From: Slackia faecicanis
GTDB taxonomy: Bacteria; Actinomycetota; Coriobacteriia; Coriobacteriales; Eggerthellaceae
Length of the DNA: 64,000 nt
NCBI RefSeq assembly: GCF_003725295.1
Contig: NZ_QICB01000006.1
Coordinates: forward strand, 42,478 to 106,477
Reading direction: 5' to 3'
Part shown: in pieces, positions 44,479 through 53,583 of the stretch
Layout of the letters: the number at the start of each line of letters is the position of its first letter
How positions within the stretch are numbered: position 1 is the stretch's first letter
Notes under the pieces: model-generated
What the model saw: only the letters and a program-made list of their open reading frames with translations
Told to the model about the DNA's origin: nothing
The model's database searches: none
Program-made: the position numbers and the translations under genes

Positions 44479-44811
44479 TTCGACCCCCCTTCGATCGAGT
44501 TGGATATGAGCCCATGATAACGCCGGCGAAGGCGCCGTGCCGAGGGCGTTGCCATACCGCAACGCTTCGCAGCGGCGCGCCCTGCGAACGGGCGGCGAAA
44601 TGGCGCGCGCAAACGGCCGGCCGACCCGCGCGAACGGCGCGAAAACGCGCGTATGTTCAGATTCCAGAAAGAAAACCGCACGTCAAAAGCTCGTGCTATC
44701 ATTCCGCGATATCGGCGAACGGCACCCATGCCGAACATCGCCGCCCGCCCTGCCGCCGGCCGAACGCCGCGCGGCGGCCGCATACCGAACGCTATTCGGC
44801 GAAAGGACGCC
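44479..44811. other. gene-free divergent spacer
   Basis: 333 bases between the FMN reductase and HAD genes. I see no gene and no clear promoter; the only odd feature is a run of GC-rich direct words near 44575-44650. Confidence 0.35.
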
Positions 44812-45531
44812 ATGAACGATATCGCCGCACCCGAAGCCGCGGGCTTCCCCCTTGCCCGCTTCGCCGACGCCGCGCTGAAGCCGAGCGCGCCCGAGCGCAT
44901 CGTCGGCGCCATCTTCGACCTTGACGGCACGCTGCTCGACAGCATGCCCTGGTGGGAGAACCTGGGAGAAAACTACCTGATCGCACGCGGAAAAACGCCC
45001 GCGCCCGACATCAAGCGCCATTTCAAACGCATGACGCTTGAGCAATCGGCCGTGTTTCTGCGCGAAGAATACGGACTGGAGGAATCCGTCGAGGAAATCT
45101 GCCGAGGCATCCTGGACGGCATCGAGCATGCCTACCGCGACACCATTGCGCTGAAGCCCGGCGCCGAAACCATGCTGGACGCCTTCGCCGCATGCGGCGT
45201 GCGCATGTGCGTGGCCACCGCCACCGAGCGCCACTGCGCGGAAGCCGCCCTGGCGCGCCTGGGCGTGCTCGACCGCTTCTCAGCCGTGTTCACCTGCAGC
45301 GAAGCGGGCGCGAGCAAGACCGAGCCCGCCGTGTTCGAAACCTCGCTCGCCCACCTGGGCACGCCGCGCGAGGCAACCCTGGTGGTGGAAGACTCGCTGC
45401 ACGCGATCGAAACCGCCCACGCCGCAGGCTTTCCCGTGGCCGCCGTGTACGAGCCGAGCGCCGCGTTCGAAGCAGATGCCGTGCAGGCGCTGGCCGACAT
45501 CTACCTTCGCTCGTTCGAGCTGGAGAAATAG
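44812..45531 (+). CDS. HAD superfamily phosphatase, beta-phosphoglucomutase-like
   Basis: 239 residues. The four HAD motifs are seen: DLDGT (36-40, nucleophile Asp36 and acid/base Asp38), Thr137 in VATAT, Lys169 in ASKTEP, and Glu193-Asp194 in VVEDS. A helical cap inserted after motif I (about 45-125) puts it in the beta-phosphoglucomutase/phosphoglycolate phosphatase group (subfamily IA). Substrate unknown. Start ATG 44812 follows GAAAGGA. A terminator-like hairpin follows. Confidence 0.88.
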   Translation: MNDIAAPEAAGFPLARFADAALKPSAPERIVGAIFDLDGTLLDSMPWWENLGENYLIARGKTPAPDIKRHFKRMTLEQSAVFLREEYGLEESVEEICRGILDGIEHAYRDTIALKPGAETMLDAFAACGVRMCVATATERHCAEAALARLGVLDRFSAVFTCSEAGASKTEPAVFETSLAHLGTPREATLVVEDSLHAIETAHAAGFPVAAVYEPSAAFEADAVQALADIYLRSFELEK

Positions 45532-45582
45532 CGTCCGCCCCTCCGGCGCGGCTTCGTTCGACGCGTTGATCCTTCCTTCATA

Positions 45583-45618
45583 TGCGGCCCGGAATTCCGC
45601 CGGATTCGGGCCGCTTTT
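45583..45618 (+). terminator. intrinsic terminator of the HAD gene
   Basis: Stem GCGGCCC with GGGCCGC, and further pairs across a bulge (GAA/TTC), then TTTT. 52 bases after the stop. Confidence 0.72.
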
Positions 45619-45731
45619 CGTCTCGACGGACGCCGGAACGGCCGCTCTTTCGCCCTCAAAAGCCGCCGGATGCGCTTGATAGCCTGACTTCGCGATATTG
45701 CAAACGCGCATGAACGAGAAGGAGGGCAATC

Positions 45732-48683
45732 ATGAACCAAAACGGCAAGCGCGACGCCACGCATGCGGCGCAGACGCACGCCACATGCGCCACACGACAA
45801 CCGATCCGCCACGCAGCGATCGTCGCGGCGCTGCTCATAGCCATAGTCGCCGCGCTCTGCGGCGCGTGGACGCAGGCGGCGGCGCAAGCGAACGTGCAAG
45901 CGCAGGCGCACGCAGAAAACGTCAAGATAGAAATAGTCCCCGAAAGCGAGTTCGAGCCCATCGGCTACGAAGCGTCGATCGATTTCGACGAAATCGACAT
46001 CGTCGAAGGCTTCGAAGAGGTTCCCGACCTGGGAATTTATTTCGACCACCGCTACAGCGACGACGAAGAGCCCAGCCTTGACGACCTATACCTCCAGGTA
46101 AAAGACCGCCCCGGCCTGGCATTCGCCATAGACGAATCCACCAAGAAGGGCTCGGGCGTGCTGCGCTACACGGGCGGCATGTACAAGGGCGAACCGTTCG
46201 ACGCCATTGTGACGCTTGCCGACTGGACCTACCTCGAGCCAGATTGCGGATGGGCGGCCTACGAGCCCTTCTACAGCGGCCACGAGAAATTCCAACCGGG
46301 CGTCTACCTGAGCACGCATTGGAAATCGCTTTCCGACGGGCCCGAAGGGTTCCAGAACTTCAACTTCTACACCCTGGGAATCGAAGACCTCGCCGTGCGC
46401 GTCGAATTCGTGCGCGCGGGCACCGATGAGCCCATAGAGGTGAAAGGCCACGCCACCTGCATCGACTTGGACACCACGCAGGCGTTCGAGTTCGGCGGAG
46501 CCATCGTGGGCGCGCGTATCGCCGAAGGAAACGACGTGCTGTATCTCGAAAACGACGGCACGCGCGTGGCTTCGGAGCACGTCTACCTTTCCACCGACGG
46601 ATGGAAGCACCCCGAAGAATACAAGAAAGGCCTGGTCGAAACCTTCTATGACACCACGGGGGACAACCGCGGCACCCCGGCGGAATTCCGCTTCTTCTCT
46701 GGCTGGCGCGAAAGCGAGCTGGACGCAGGAAACTACCCCGACCCGCAGGGGTTCTTCGCGCTGACGCCCGACTTCCTGACCGCGCCCAACCCCGAAGAAA
46801 ACCCCGACGGCCAGACCGACGTGGTGAAAAGCGCCGATAAGACCGAAGGCGTGCAGCAGGGCGACGAAGTGGAATACACGATCGATTTCAAGGCGCACGA
46901 GCAAGGCGTGAACTGCCGCGTGGGCTATCGCTATTCGGCGCTGGAAATCGTCGACACGCTGCCCGACGAAATGAGCTATGTGGACGGATCGGCCCGTCTG
47001 GTCGATGAAAACAGCGAGCCCATCGAAAACGCAGGCGTGGCGACGGTCGAACGCGCGGGCGGCGACGAGAGCGCCGAAGGCCCGAACGAAGAGGGCGGCG
47101 GTTCGGCGAACGACGAAAGCGGCGAACAGACCGACCCGGCGCGTTCCGGCATCCGCAATGTCGCGCAGAGCGGGCCGAGCGGCCCCGTCGTATTCGCGCA
47201 AACCGAGGCCGCCATGCAGCTCGCGCAAGCGCGCGGCGGCGATCAGGCCGCAATGCATGGCGAAAGCGGCGAAGCTTCCGGCGAAGAGGCCGCCGAAACG
47301 GGCGACCCCGACGCGGAAGGCACCGAAAGCGTGCCGACCGGCGACCTCGTGCGCTTCACCTTCGACAAGGAATTCCTGGCGGACATGCCCATGAAGGGTG
47401 AGCATTACCGCCTGGTGTTCAAGGCGAAGCTCGACCGCTACCCCGCCGACGGCAGCATGTCCGTAGTGAACAGCTCCTACGCCATGATCAACTCGACCGG
47501 CAAAACGCCGTCGAACGACGTGGAAACCAAGCTGGTGAAACCTGCGCTCTCCATCGAAAAAGCCTCCGACAAGCATCTCTATGAGGCAGGAGAAACGGCC
47601 CTGTACACGCTGGCCGTCAGCCAGGCCGAAGAAGGCATGACGGCTGAAAACGTGGTTGTGAAAGACCTGCTGAACAGCGCCGATGCTGGGTCGATCGTCG
47701 AAGGAAGCGTGAAAGCGGCCAAGGGAGACGACGAGCCCGAGGCCGTCGAACCCCTCTATCTGCGCGACGACGAAGACCGCATTGTCGGCTTCGAATACGT
47801 CAGCGGCATGGACCTGGCCTACGGCGAAACCATGACCCTGACCTACAAGGTGGCCATGGAAAAGCCGGGCTCCACGATCGCGAACACTGCCACAACCTGG
47901 GCCGATAACGCCGACGAAGCCGATGCGGAAAACGAAGTGGAGATAACCGACGAACAGGCCGAAATTCCCGCCAAGCCCGAAGAGCCCGGCGAACCCCTTG
48001 TCACGCTTGAGAAAAGCGTCGATAAGGACGAAGCGCCCGTCGGCGGCGACGTGGCCTACCTCGTTCGCGCGACCGTCGAAGACGCGGATGCCACGAACGT
48101 CGTGATATCGGACGACAGCCTTCCCGAAGGCATGCCGATCGATGCCGAGAGCATCGAGGTCATGCTGGACGGCAAGGCCGCGAAGGACGTCGAGCCCGCG
48201 ATCGAGGGCAACGGGTTCTCCGTCGCATTCGAAACCCTGCACGATGGCGACACGGTGGAAATAACCTATACCGCGCTCGTGGAAGACGAGGCGCTCGCAG
48301 GAACGGACGTGGTCAACACGGCCCTGCTGACGGCCGACGAGCTGGACAAGCCGCTCAGCAGCGAGGTCGTCGTGGCCGTGCCGCCGCTCGAAGACGATGC
48401 GAAGCCCGACGATAAGCCCGTCGCCGCCCCGAGCGCCCCCGTCACTCCCGATAAGCCGGTCGACACCCCGCCGAGCAGCGCCGCGACGCCTGGCAAGTTC
48501 ATCAAGACGGGCGACGCCACCATGGCGCTGATCGCAGGAACCGTCGGCGCGGCCCTTCTTGCCGCAGCCGCGGCGGCGATCGCCCTGAAGCGCAAGCGCA
48601 CGAGCGGCAACGCGACGCATTCGCAGGCGCTGGCCCGCGCGACGCAATACGGCAGCGCCGATAGCAACCGCACGACCCGCTAA
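45732..48683 (+). CDS. large surface protein with DUF11-type repeats and a variant sortase motif
   Basis: 983 residues. A long N-terminal signal/anchor (hydrophobic about 29-50) precedes an acidic region, then two or three DUF11/isopeptide-type domains (about 560-690, 740-800, 800-905) of the kind in which Lys-Asn bonds cross-link surface fibres, for example VTLEKSVDKDEAPVGGDVAY. Near the end, FIKTGD (about 923-928) resembles an LPxTG motif with Leu-Pro replaced by Phe-Ile, followed by a hydrophobic segment and KRKR; but the tail runs about 27 residues past the membrane segment, unusual for a sortase substrate. No sortase gene is in the window. Start ATG 45732 follows AAGGAGG. Function as adhesin or fibre is inferred. 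Confidence 0.82.
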   Translation: MNQNGKRDATHAAQTHATCATRQPIRHAAIVAALLIAIVAALCGAWTQAAAQANVQAQAHAENVKIEIVPESEFEPIGYEASIDFDEIDIVEGFEEVPDLGIYFDHRYSDDEEPSLDDLYLQVKDRPGLAFAIDESTKKGSGVLRYTGGMYKGEPFDAIVTLADWTYLEPDCGWAAYEPFYSGHEKFQPGVYLSTHWKSLSDGPEGFQNFNFYTLGIEDLAVRVEFVRAGTDEPIEVKGHATCIDLDTTQAFEFGGAIVGARIAEGNDVLYLENDGTRVASEHVYLSTDGWKHPEEYKKGLVETFYDTTGDNRGTPAEFRFFSGWRESELDAGNYPDPQGFFALTPDFLTAPNPEENPDGQTDVVKSADKTEGVQQGDEVEYTIDFKAHEQGVNCRVGYRYSALEIVDTLPDEMSYVDGSARLVDENSEPIENAGVATVERAGGDESAEGPNEEGGGSANDESGEQTDPARSGIRNVAQSGPSGPVVFAQTEAAMQLAQARGGDQAAMHGESGEASGEEAAETGDPDAEGTESVPTGDLVRFTFDKEFLADMPMKGEHYRLVFKAKLDRYPADGSMSVVNSSYAMINSTGKTPSNDVETKLVKPALSIEKASDKHLYEAGETALYTLAVSQAEEGMTAENVVVKDLLNSADAGSIVEGSVKAAKGDDEPEAVEPLYLRDDEDRIVGFEYVSGMDLAYGETMTLTYKVAMEKPGSTIANTATTWADNADEADAENEVEITDEQAEIPAKPEEPGEPLVTLEKSVDKDEAPVGGDVAYLVRATVEDADATNVVISDDSLPEGMPIDAESIEVMLDGKAAKDVEPAIEGNGFSVAFETLHDGDTVEITYTALVEDEALAGTDVVNTALLTADELDKPLSSEVVVAVPPLEDDAKPDDKPVAAPSAPVTPDKPVDTPPSSAATPGKFIKTGDATMALIAGTVGAALLAAAAAAIALKRKRTSGNATHSQALARATQYGSADSNRTTR

Positions 48684-49023
48684 GCGCCGACGCGCAACGG
48701 ATCTGGCTTTTCGCCCCGAGCGAAAGCGTGACGACACGCAATGAAGCCGACGCTTCACAACGGGCGAACGCGCGGCATGAGAACCGTCAAACAGACAACG
48801 AGGCCGGAAGGGCAAGCGCTCTTCCGGCCTCGGCGCTTTTCGAGCGGGAACGCCCCCGGCAAAGCAGCGGCCCATCACGCTTCGGCAAGCAGCGCCTCAA
48901 GCGAGCTCCCATCGAACCATGGAATCGGCGAACGGCGAATAGAACGGACAAAAGGCCGTTTGTAAGCTACACTTGGCAGCAGCAATCCACCCCGCGCCCG
49001 AAGTCGTAAAAGGAGCATCGCCC
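48684..49023. other. gene-free spacer with terminator
   Basis: 340 bases, no gene seen. It contains one strong terminator (48799-48840) for the DUF11 surface protein; the promoter for the phosphofructokinase must be in the rest. Confidence 0.5.
48799..48840 (+). terminator. intrinsic terminator of the DUF11 surface protein gene
   Basis: Twelve-bp perfect stem CGAGGCCGGAAG / CTTCCGGCCTCG, 10-base loop, then GCGCTTTT. Confidence 0.82.
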
Positions 49024-50241
49024 ATGGGCAACTGCCTCGTCGCGCAATCCGGCGGACCCACCGCCGTCATCAATGCAAGCCTCGCCGGCGTCGTCAGGGC
49101 GAACCAGCTCAATCCCCTTTACGACCGCGTCTTCGGCGGCCTGTACGGCATCGAAGGCGTGTTGGACGGCAAGCTCTACGACCTCACCGACCTCAGCGCG
49201 CACGAGCTGAAAATCCTGAAGCAAACGCCCTCGAGCGCGCTGGGCACCTGCCGCTACAAGCTCAAGCGCGGCGCCGACGCCGACTACTGCCGCCTCATCG
49301 AGGTCATGGACGTCAACGACATCGAGGTCATGTTCTACATCGGCGGCAACGGCTCCATGGACACCGTGGACGCGCTGGCTAAATGGGCCGAAAGCGTCGG
49401 CTGCAAGAAGCGCTTCGTGGGCATTCCGAAAACCGTCGACAACGACCTGGTTCCCGTCGACCACGCGCCGGGCTTCCCGAGCGCGGCGAAGATCGCAGCG
49501 CAGATCACGCATGCGACCTACCTCGATTACGCCGCCTACACGCGCCCCGAGGTGTTCGTGTTGGAAACCATGGGCCGCGATGCCGGATGGCTGGCTGCCA
49601 GCTGCTGCCTTTCGGGCAACGTCGACCTGCTGGTCCTGCCCGAGATAGATTTCGACAAAGACGCCTTCCTGGCCGAAGCCAAGCGGAAATTCGACGAAAA
49701 GGGCGAGTGCTATATCGTAGTGAGCGAAGGCGCCCACTATGCCGACGGCACCTACGTTTCCGCAGGCGAGCGCGCCGACGAAGGCTTCGAGCACCCCGTT
49801 TTGGGCGGCGCCGGCGCCACAATCAAGCAGATGATCGTGGATGCGGGCATCGTGCCGCGCGGCGTGGTGCAAAACCTTTCCCGCGCGGCGCGGTCGAGCA
49901 ACTTCGCCCAGAGCCTGGTTGACGTGAACGAGGCCTACGAGCTTGCCATGAGCGCCCACATGCGCTCCGCCGACCCCGCCTTCACCGGACACGTGGTGGG
50001 CGTGCGCCCCCGCACGGCCGAAGAAATCACGGCAGGAATCTACGACGCGCGCTACTTCGCCGCGCCCGCCGACCGATTCGCCAAGCACGTGAAGCACTTC
50101 CCCCGCGAATGGATTCTGCCTCACTACCAAGGCATCACCGAGGATGCCTTCGCATACTTCAGGCCCTTGGTCAAAAGCGAGCCGAAGCTGGTCTACGACG
50201 GTGCCATGCCCGCCACCATCACGCCGTTCAACAAGCGCTGA
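49024..50241 (+). CDS. 6-phosphofructokinase, ATP- or pyrophosphate-dependent
   Basis: 405 residues of the PFKA family. Phosphorylates fructose 6-phosphate in glycolysis. The donor-site motifs are mixed: GGNGS (107-111), where Gly110 is the ATP-type residue, and PKTVDND (135-141), where Lys136 is the residue of pyrophosphate-dependent enzymes. In addition Asn109 replaces the Asp that binds Mg in the Escherichia coli enzyme. Longer than PfkA (320) and nearer to PPi-PFK or clade X length. Donor therefore cannot be decided from sequence. Start ATG 49024 follows AAAGGAG; the frame opens earlier at 48973. Confidence 0.9.
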   Translation: MGNCLVAQSGGPTAVINASLAGVVRANQLNPLYDRVFGGLYGIEGVLDGKLYDLTDLSAHELKILKQTPSSALGTCRYKLKRGADADYCRLIEVMDVNDIEVMFYIGGNGSMDTVDALAKWAESVGCKKRFVGIPKTVDNDLVPVDHAPGFPSAAKIAAQITHATYLDYAAYTRPEVFVLETMGRDAGWLAASCCLSGNVDLLVLPEIDFDKDAFLAEAKRKFDEKGECYIVVSEGAHYADGTYVSAGERADEGFEHPVLGGAGATIKQMIVDAGIVPRGVVQNLSRAARSSNFAQSLVDVNEAYELAMSAHMRSADPAFTGHVVGVRPRTAEEITAGIYDARYFAAPADRFAKHVKHFPREWILPHYQGITEDAFAYFRPLVKSEPKLVYDGAMPATITPFNKR

Positions 50242-50449
50242 CAGAACACGCGGCAGCGGTCAACAGGAGCGCGCGGCGGCAACGGACGGACGAATCTTCC
50301 AGCAGAAGCGCATCGGAGACAGACGACGGCGCCCGACAGGAACGCACCATCGACGTGCGGGCGCGTCAGCCGGCAGGGGCGCGGCGGCTGACGGCCATAT
50401 CAACCGACAGGAGCGCGCAATCGATGAGCGCCGTGTCGGCCGATGGCGG
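50242..50449. repeat. spacer with four degenerate CAGG-GCGC words
   Basis: Words like [A/C]-[A/G]-CAGGAGCGCG occur near 50259, 50334, 50371 and 50408, the last three at about 37-base spacing. A 9-bp dyad CGTCAGCCG/CGGCTGACG lies at 50364-50393. The stretch is below 300 bases, between convergent genes. Low-level repeat; meaning unknown. Confidence 0.35.
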
Positions 50450-51718
50450 CTACATCACCTGATGCCTGCGGAAGAACACCGCCGCAAGCGGCAGGCACGC
50501 CGCGAACAGCGCGCCGTACACGAGCGCCTGCATGTCCACGAGGTCGACCACGAAGCCGCCGATCGGATACGACATGTACTGCCAGAACATGAAGGGCGCC
50601 ACCAGGCCGCTGGTCGGGAAAAGCGCACTGAGATGCATGAGCGCTCCGACGCCGCCCGTGGGCATCATGCCCGTCAGCAGCACCAGCGCCACATCGATGG
50701 CGAACACCGAAAGCATGGAACGCATCACCGACGACAGCAGAAGCGTCAGCCCCGCGAATCCGAGCGTCATCAGGTAGGCGATCGCCGTCATGATCGCAGC
50801 CGCCTGCGCCATGGTCAGGTCATACGGCGACGAAACCGCGCTGATCTGAATGGGCAGGCCGGCACCGCCCGCTCCATGGGCACCGAGCGACACGGCGAAA
50901 ACGATGCCGGCGCACAGCGCGAAATACGCCGTTGCGAACAAGAACGCCGCAACAAGCTTCGCCGCCACCAACTTGGAGCGTCCGTAGCGCGAGGACAAGA
51001 TCACACTGTCGGTGCGCTCCTGGTATTCCGCCGCGAACATCGGCGCCAGCGCCACGCACACGGCGATCATCGCGAACGCCAGAAAGCCCATGCAATCCAT
51101 GATGTTTTCCCAGCCGCCCGCGTAACCGTACGCGATCGGCGTGGAAACTTCGGCCTGCTTCTGCGTCCAATAAGCGCGCTCGGCTTCGGAATACGTCCAC
51201 GCGCCGCCCTGGCCGTCGTCGAGAATCGCCTGGGTTTTCTGCGCGAGCGCCTCGTAGAACGGAACCTCGGGTGAAGGACCTATCAGGGCCGACACCTGGA
51301 TGGGCTCTTTGCCGCCCGAATTCCACGCGCTGAACAGCCACGGCCAATAGCCCGATCCGTACAGCTCGCGCGCGCCATGTTCGCCATATGCCGTTCGCAC
51401 CGCATCGTAGGCCGCCGCATCGCTCATAGCCGCTACTTCTTCGGAATCGAGCTCGGAAAACGCCAGGTCGAAATAGGCAGCGGTCTCGGCCTCGATGCGC
51501 TCGTCGGTCAAAGCGCCCGCGCGGGCCTCGGCGTTCGCTTGGCGCTGGTGGATCGCATCGAACCCCGAAAGGATCTCGTCGGTATTGCTCACGGTTTTCG
51601 TCTGCAGCACGTTCAGCGTCATGATCGCGCACAGCACGACGACGATCGCCAGACACGTATAGCGCGTCGATTTACGCGCGACAATCTTCTTGAGCTCGAA
51701 TTTCACCAGATCGAACAT
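50450..51718 (-). CDS. ABC transporter permease
   Basis: 422 residues. A first helix (about 20-40), an approximately 160-residue extracellular loop rich in Glu, Ala and Tyr, and then about five hydrophobic segments: the layout of ABC-2 type permeases that export drugs, bacteriocins or lipids. Start ATG 51718 follows AAGGAGG and two bases separate it from the ATPase stop. Works with the ATPase at 51721. Substrate unknown. Last gene of the sigma/membrane/ATPase/permease module. Confidence 0.87.
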   Translation of the reverse strand: MFDLVKFELKKIVARKSTRYTCLAIVVVLCAIMTLNVLQTKTVSNTDEILSGFDAIHQRQANAEARAGALTDERIEAETAAYFDLAFSELDSEEVAAMSDAAAYDAVRTAYGEHGARELYGSGYWPWLFSAWNSGGKEPIQVSALIGPSPEVPFYEALAQKTQAILDDGQGGAWTYSEAERAYWTQKQAEVSTPIAYGYAGGWENIMDCMGFLAFAMIAVCVALAPMFAAEYQERTDSVILSSRYGRSKLVAAKLVAAFLFATAYFALCAGIVFAVSLGAHGAGGAGLPIQISAVSSPYDLTMAQAAAIMTAIAYLMTLGFAGLTLLLSSVMRSMLSVFAIDVALVLLTGMMPTGGVGALMHLSALFPTSGLVAPFMFWQYMSYPIGGFVVDLVDMQALVYGALFAACLPLAAVFFRRHQVM

Positions 51719-51720
51719 GG

Positions 51721-52665
51721 CTACCTCCTTCCACCGAACAGGCCGCTTTTGCGATCGCGGCGCACTTCCGACGCCGCAGCGCCCGCCGCGCCCGCGCCCG
51801 CATCGTCTCTGAACGTGTACAGGTACAGGTCCTCCAACGTCGGCTCGACGGAAGCGGCGCCTGCGACGGGCGCTTCGTCGGCCGCCACGCGCACCACCGC
51901 TCCGCCGTCGGACGCGTAATGCACGTTGCACACGCACGCAGAAGCCGAAAGCTCATCGGCCTGGCGCGCCGAAACGCGGCACTCCCACACCTTGCCCGCC
52001 ACGGACGACACCACCGCATCGGGGCGGCCGCGCAGCACGAAACGGCCGGCCTTCATCACCAGAATGTCATCGGCGATGTATTCCACGTCGGACACGATAT
52101 GCGTGGAAAGCAGCACGATCTTGTCCTGCGAGAACCCCGAAATCAGGTTCCTGAAACGCACGCGCTCTTTGGGGTCGAGGCCCGCCGTGGGCTCGTCGAG
52201 CACCAGCACCGCGGGGTCGTTGATCACGGCCTGCGCGATGCCCAGCCGCTGCTTCATGCCGCCCGAAAACGTGCGCACCTTGGCCTTCGCATGAGCGGCA
52301 AGACCCACTTCCTCCAGCAGTTCGGCGCAACGCAGCTTGGCCGCGCGGCGATCGAGGCCCTTCAGCGCGGCCATGTACAGCATGAAATCCATCGCCGTGA
52401 AATCGGGGTAGTACCCGAAATCCTGCGGAAGGTATCCCAGCATGGCACGGTATTCGTCGCCCATACGCGCGATGTCCGCGCCGTCGAACGCGATGCGGCC
52501 CGCGCTGGGCTTGAGCACGTCGCACACCATGCGCATGAGCGTGGTCTTGCCAGCGCCGTTCGCGCCCAACAGGCCGTACACGCCGGGGCGCAGCGTCGCC
52601 GACACATCGTGCACGGCGGGCTTTTCCGCGAACCGCTTGGTCAGATTTTCAAGGGAAAGCTCCAT
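51721..52665 (-). CDS. ABC transporter ATP-binding protein
   Basis: 314 residues. Walker A GANGAGKTT (34-42), Q-loop region with LGYLPQDFG, signature FSGGMKQRL (about 133-141), Walker B and D-loop VLVLDEPTAGLDP (about 152-164) and the switch His in LLSTHIVSD. It belongs to the bacitracin/lantibiotic type DrrA/BcrA-like ATPases that power export or resistance. The last about 100 residues form an accessory domain. Start ATG follows AGGAGG. Next to the permease. Confidence 0.95.
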   Translation of the reverse strand: MELSLENLTKRFAEKPAVHDVSATLRPGVYGLLGANGAGKTTLMRMVCDVLKPSAGRIAFDGADIARMGDEYRAMLGYLPQDFGYYPDFTAMDFMLYMAALKGLDRRAAKLRCAELLEEVGLAAHAKAKVRTFSGGMKQRLGIAQAVINDPAVLVLDEPTAGLDPKERVRFRNLISGFSQDKIVLLSTHIVSDVEYIADDILVMKAGRFVLRGRPDAVVSSVAGKVWECRVSARQADELSASACVCNVHYASDGGAVVRVAADEAPVAGAASVEPTLEDLYLYTFRDDAGAGAAGAAASEVRRDRKSGLFGGRR

Positions 52666-52674
52666 GGTTTCCTC

Positions 52675-53583
52675 CTATCGGTTGATGAACGACGAATCGA
52701 ACGAGAGCATGCGCGGCGAAGCGGCCGCATCGGCCAGCCACGCCCGAGCTTCGCACCCCGCCCAGACCGCAGCGGCGGCAGCAGCGGCGGCCCACACCCA
52801 CACGGCGGCCTGGTCGTATACGCCGGGCATCTTCGCCGCCAGGAAATACGCGCCCGCCGCAACCGCAACGCCCCAGGCCGCGGCCGCCACAAGAGCCGAT
52901 GCGCCATCGATGCGACGCGCGGCTGCCAGGCACCCGGCAACCGTGATGCAATACGGCGCGAACGCGTGCAGCAACGCGACGGGCGCGCCCGCAGCGGAAT
53001 CGGCGAACGCGCCGACCAGTGCAACGGCGGCAAGGCCGACGGCATTCGAGCAGGCCAGAACCGCCATGCGCGCCGCTGCGACCGACCGGGCGTCATGCAT
53101 GCACGAACGCTCCAGCTCGACGATGCCGCACATGCGCGATGCCGCCATATCGGGCAAGCCGCACACGGCGATTGCCGCGCCCGCCAGGCAGGCATACAGC
53201 CCCGATGCCGCATGTCCTTCCCCGACGCTCCACAGCAATACGACCGCAGCTACCGCGCAGGCCTGAAGAATCCATGCGCGCGCGCCCATGAAGCGGGCCT
53301 GCGCCGCCACGAACGATGCCGTTTCGGACACGGCGCGGACGCACGCCGAAAACGTCGGCCGCGCAACGCGGACAGGCGACATCTCGGCGCGCAGGCAACG
53401 CGCTTCATCGACAACGGCGCGCTCGGCGCGCATGTTCCGGACCTCTTCGACGACCGCCGCAACAACGGCGCGCTCGGACGCTTCGTCCGCAGCAGGACGC
53501 TGCGCGCGGTAATAGGCGCACAAGGCGTCTTCAACCTGACCAGAAGGCAGTGCGCCGTGTTTTTCTTTGTTGAAAGACCTCAT
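52675..53583 (-). CDS. membrane protein, candidate anti-sigma factor, overlapping the ECF sigma gene
   Basis: 302 residues, not recognised as a known anti-sigma family. The N-terminal about 90 residues are soluble and charged, then four to six hydrophobic segments occupy the rest, all Ala-rich. The start ATG 53583 overlaps the sigma-factor stop by four bases (ATGA), with CGGAGGG ahead, the usual coupling of sigma and anti-sigma genes. By context the N-terminal part would hold the sigma factor at the membrane, and the membrane part would sense the signal; this is inference. A zinc-binding HxxxCxxC motif is not present. Confidence 0.65.
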   Translation of the reverse strand: MRSFNKEKHGALPSGQVEDALCAYYRAQRPAADEASERAVVAAVVEEVRNMRAERAVVDEARCLRAEMSPVRVARPTFSACVRAVSETASFVAAQARFMGARAWILQACAVAAVVLLWSVGEGHAASGLYACLAGAAIAVCGLPDMAASRMCGIVELERSCMHDARSVAAARMAVLACSNAVGLAAVALVGAFADSAAGAPVALLHAFAPYCITVAGCLAAARRIDGASALVAAAAWGVAVAAGAYFLAAKMPGVYDQAAVWVWAAAAAAAAVWAGCEARAWLADAAASPRMLSFDSSFINR

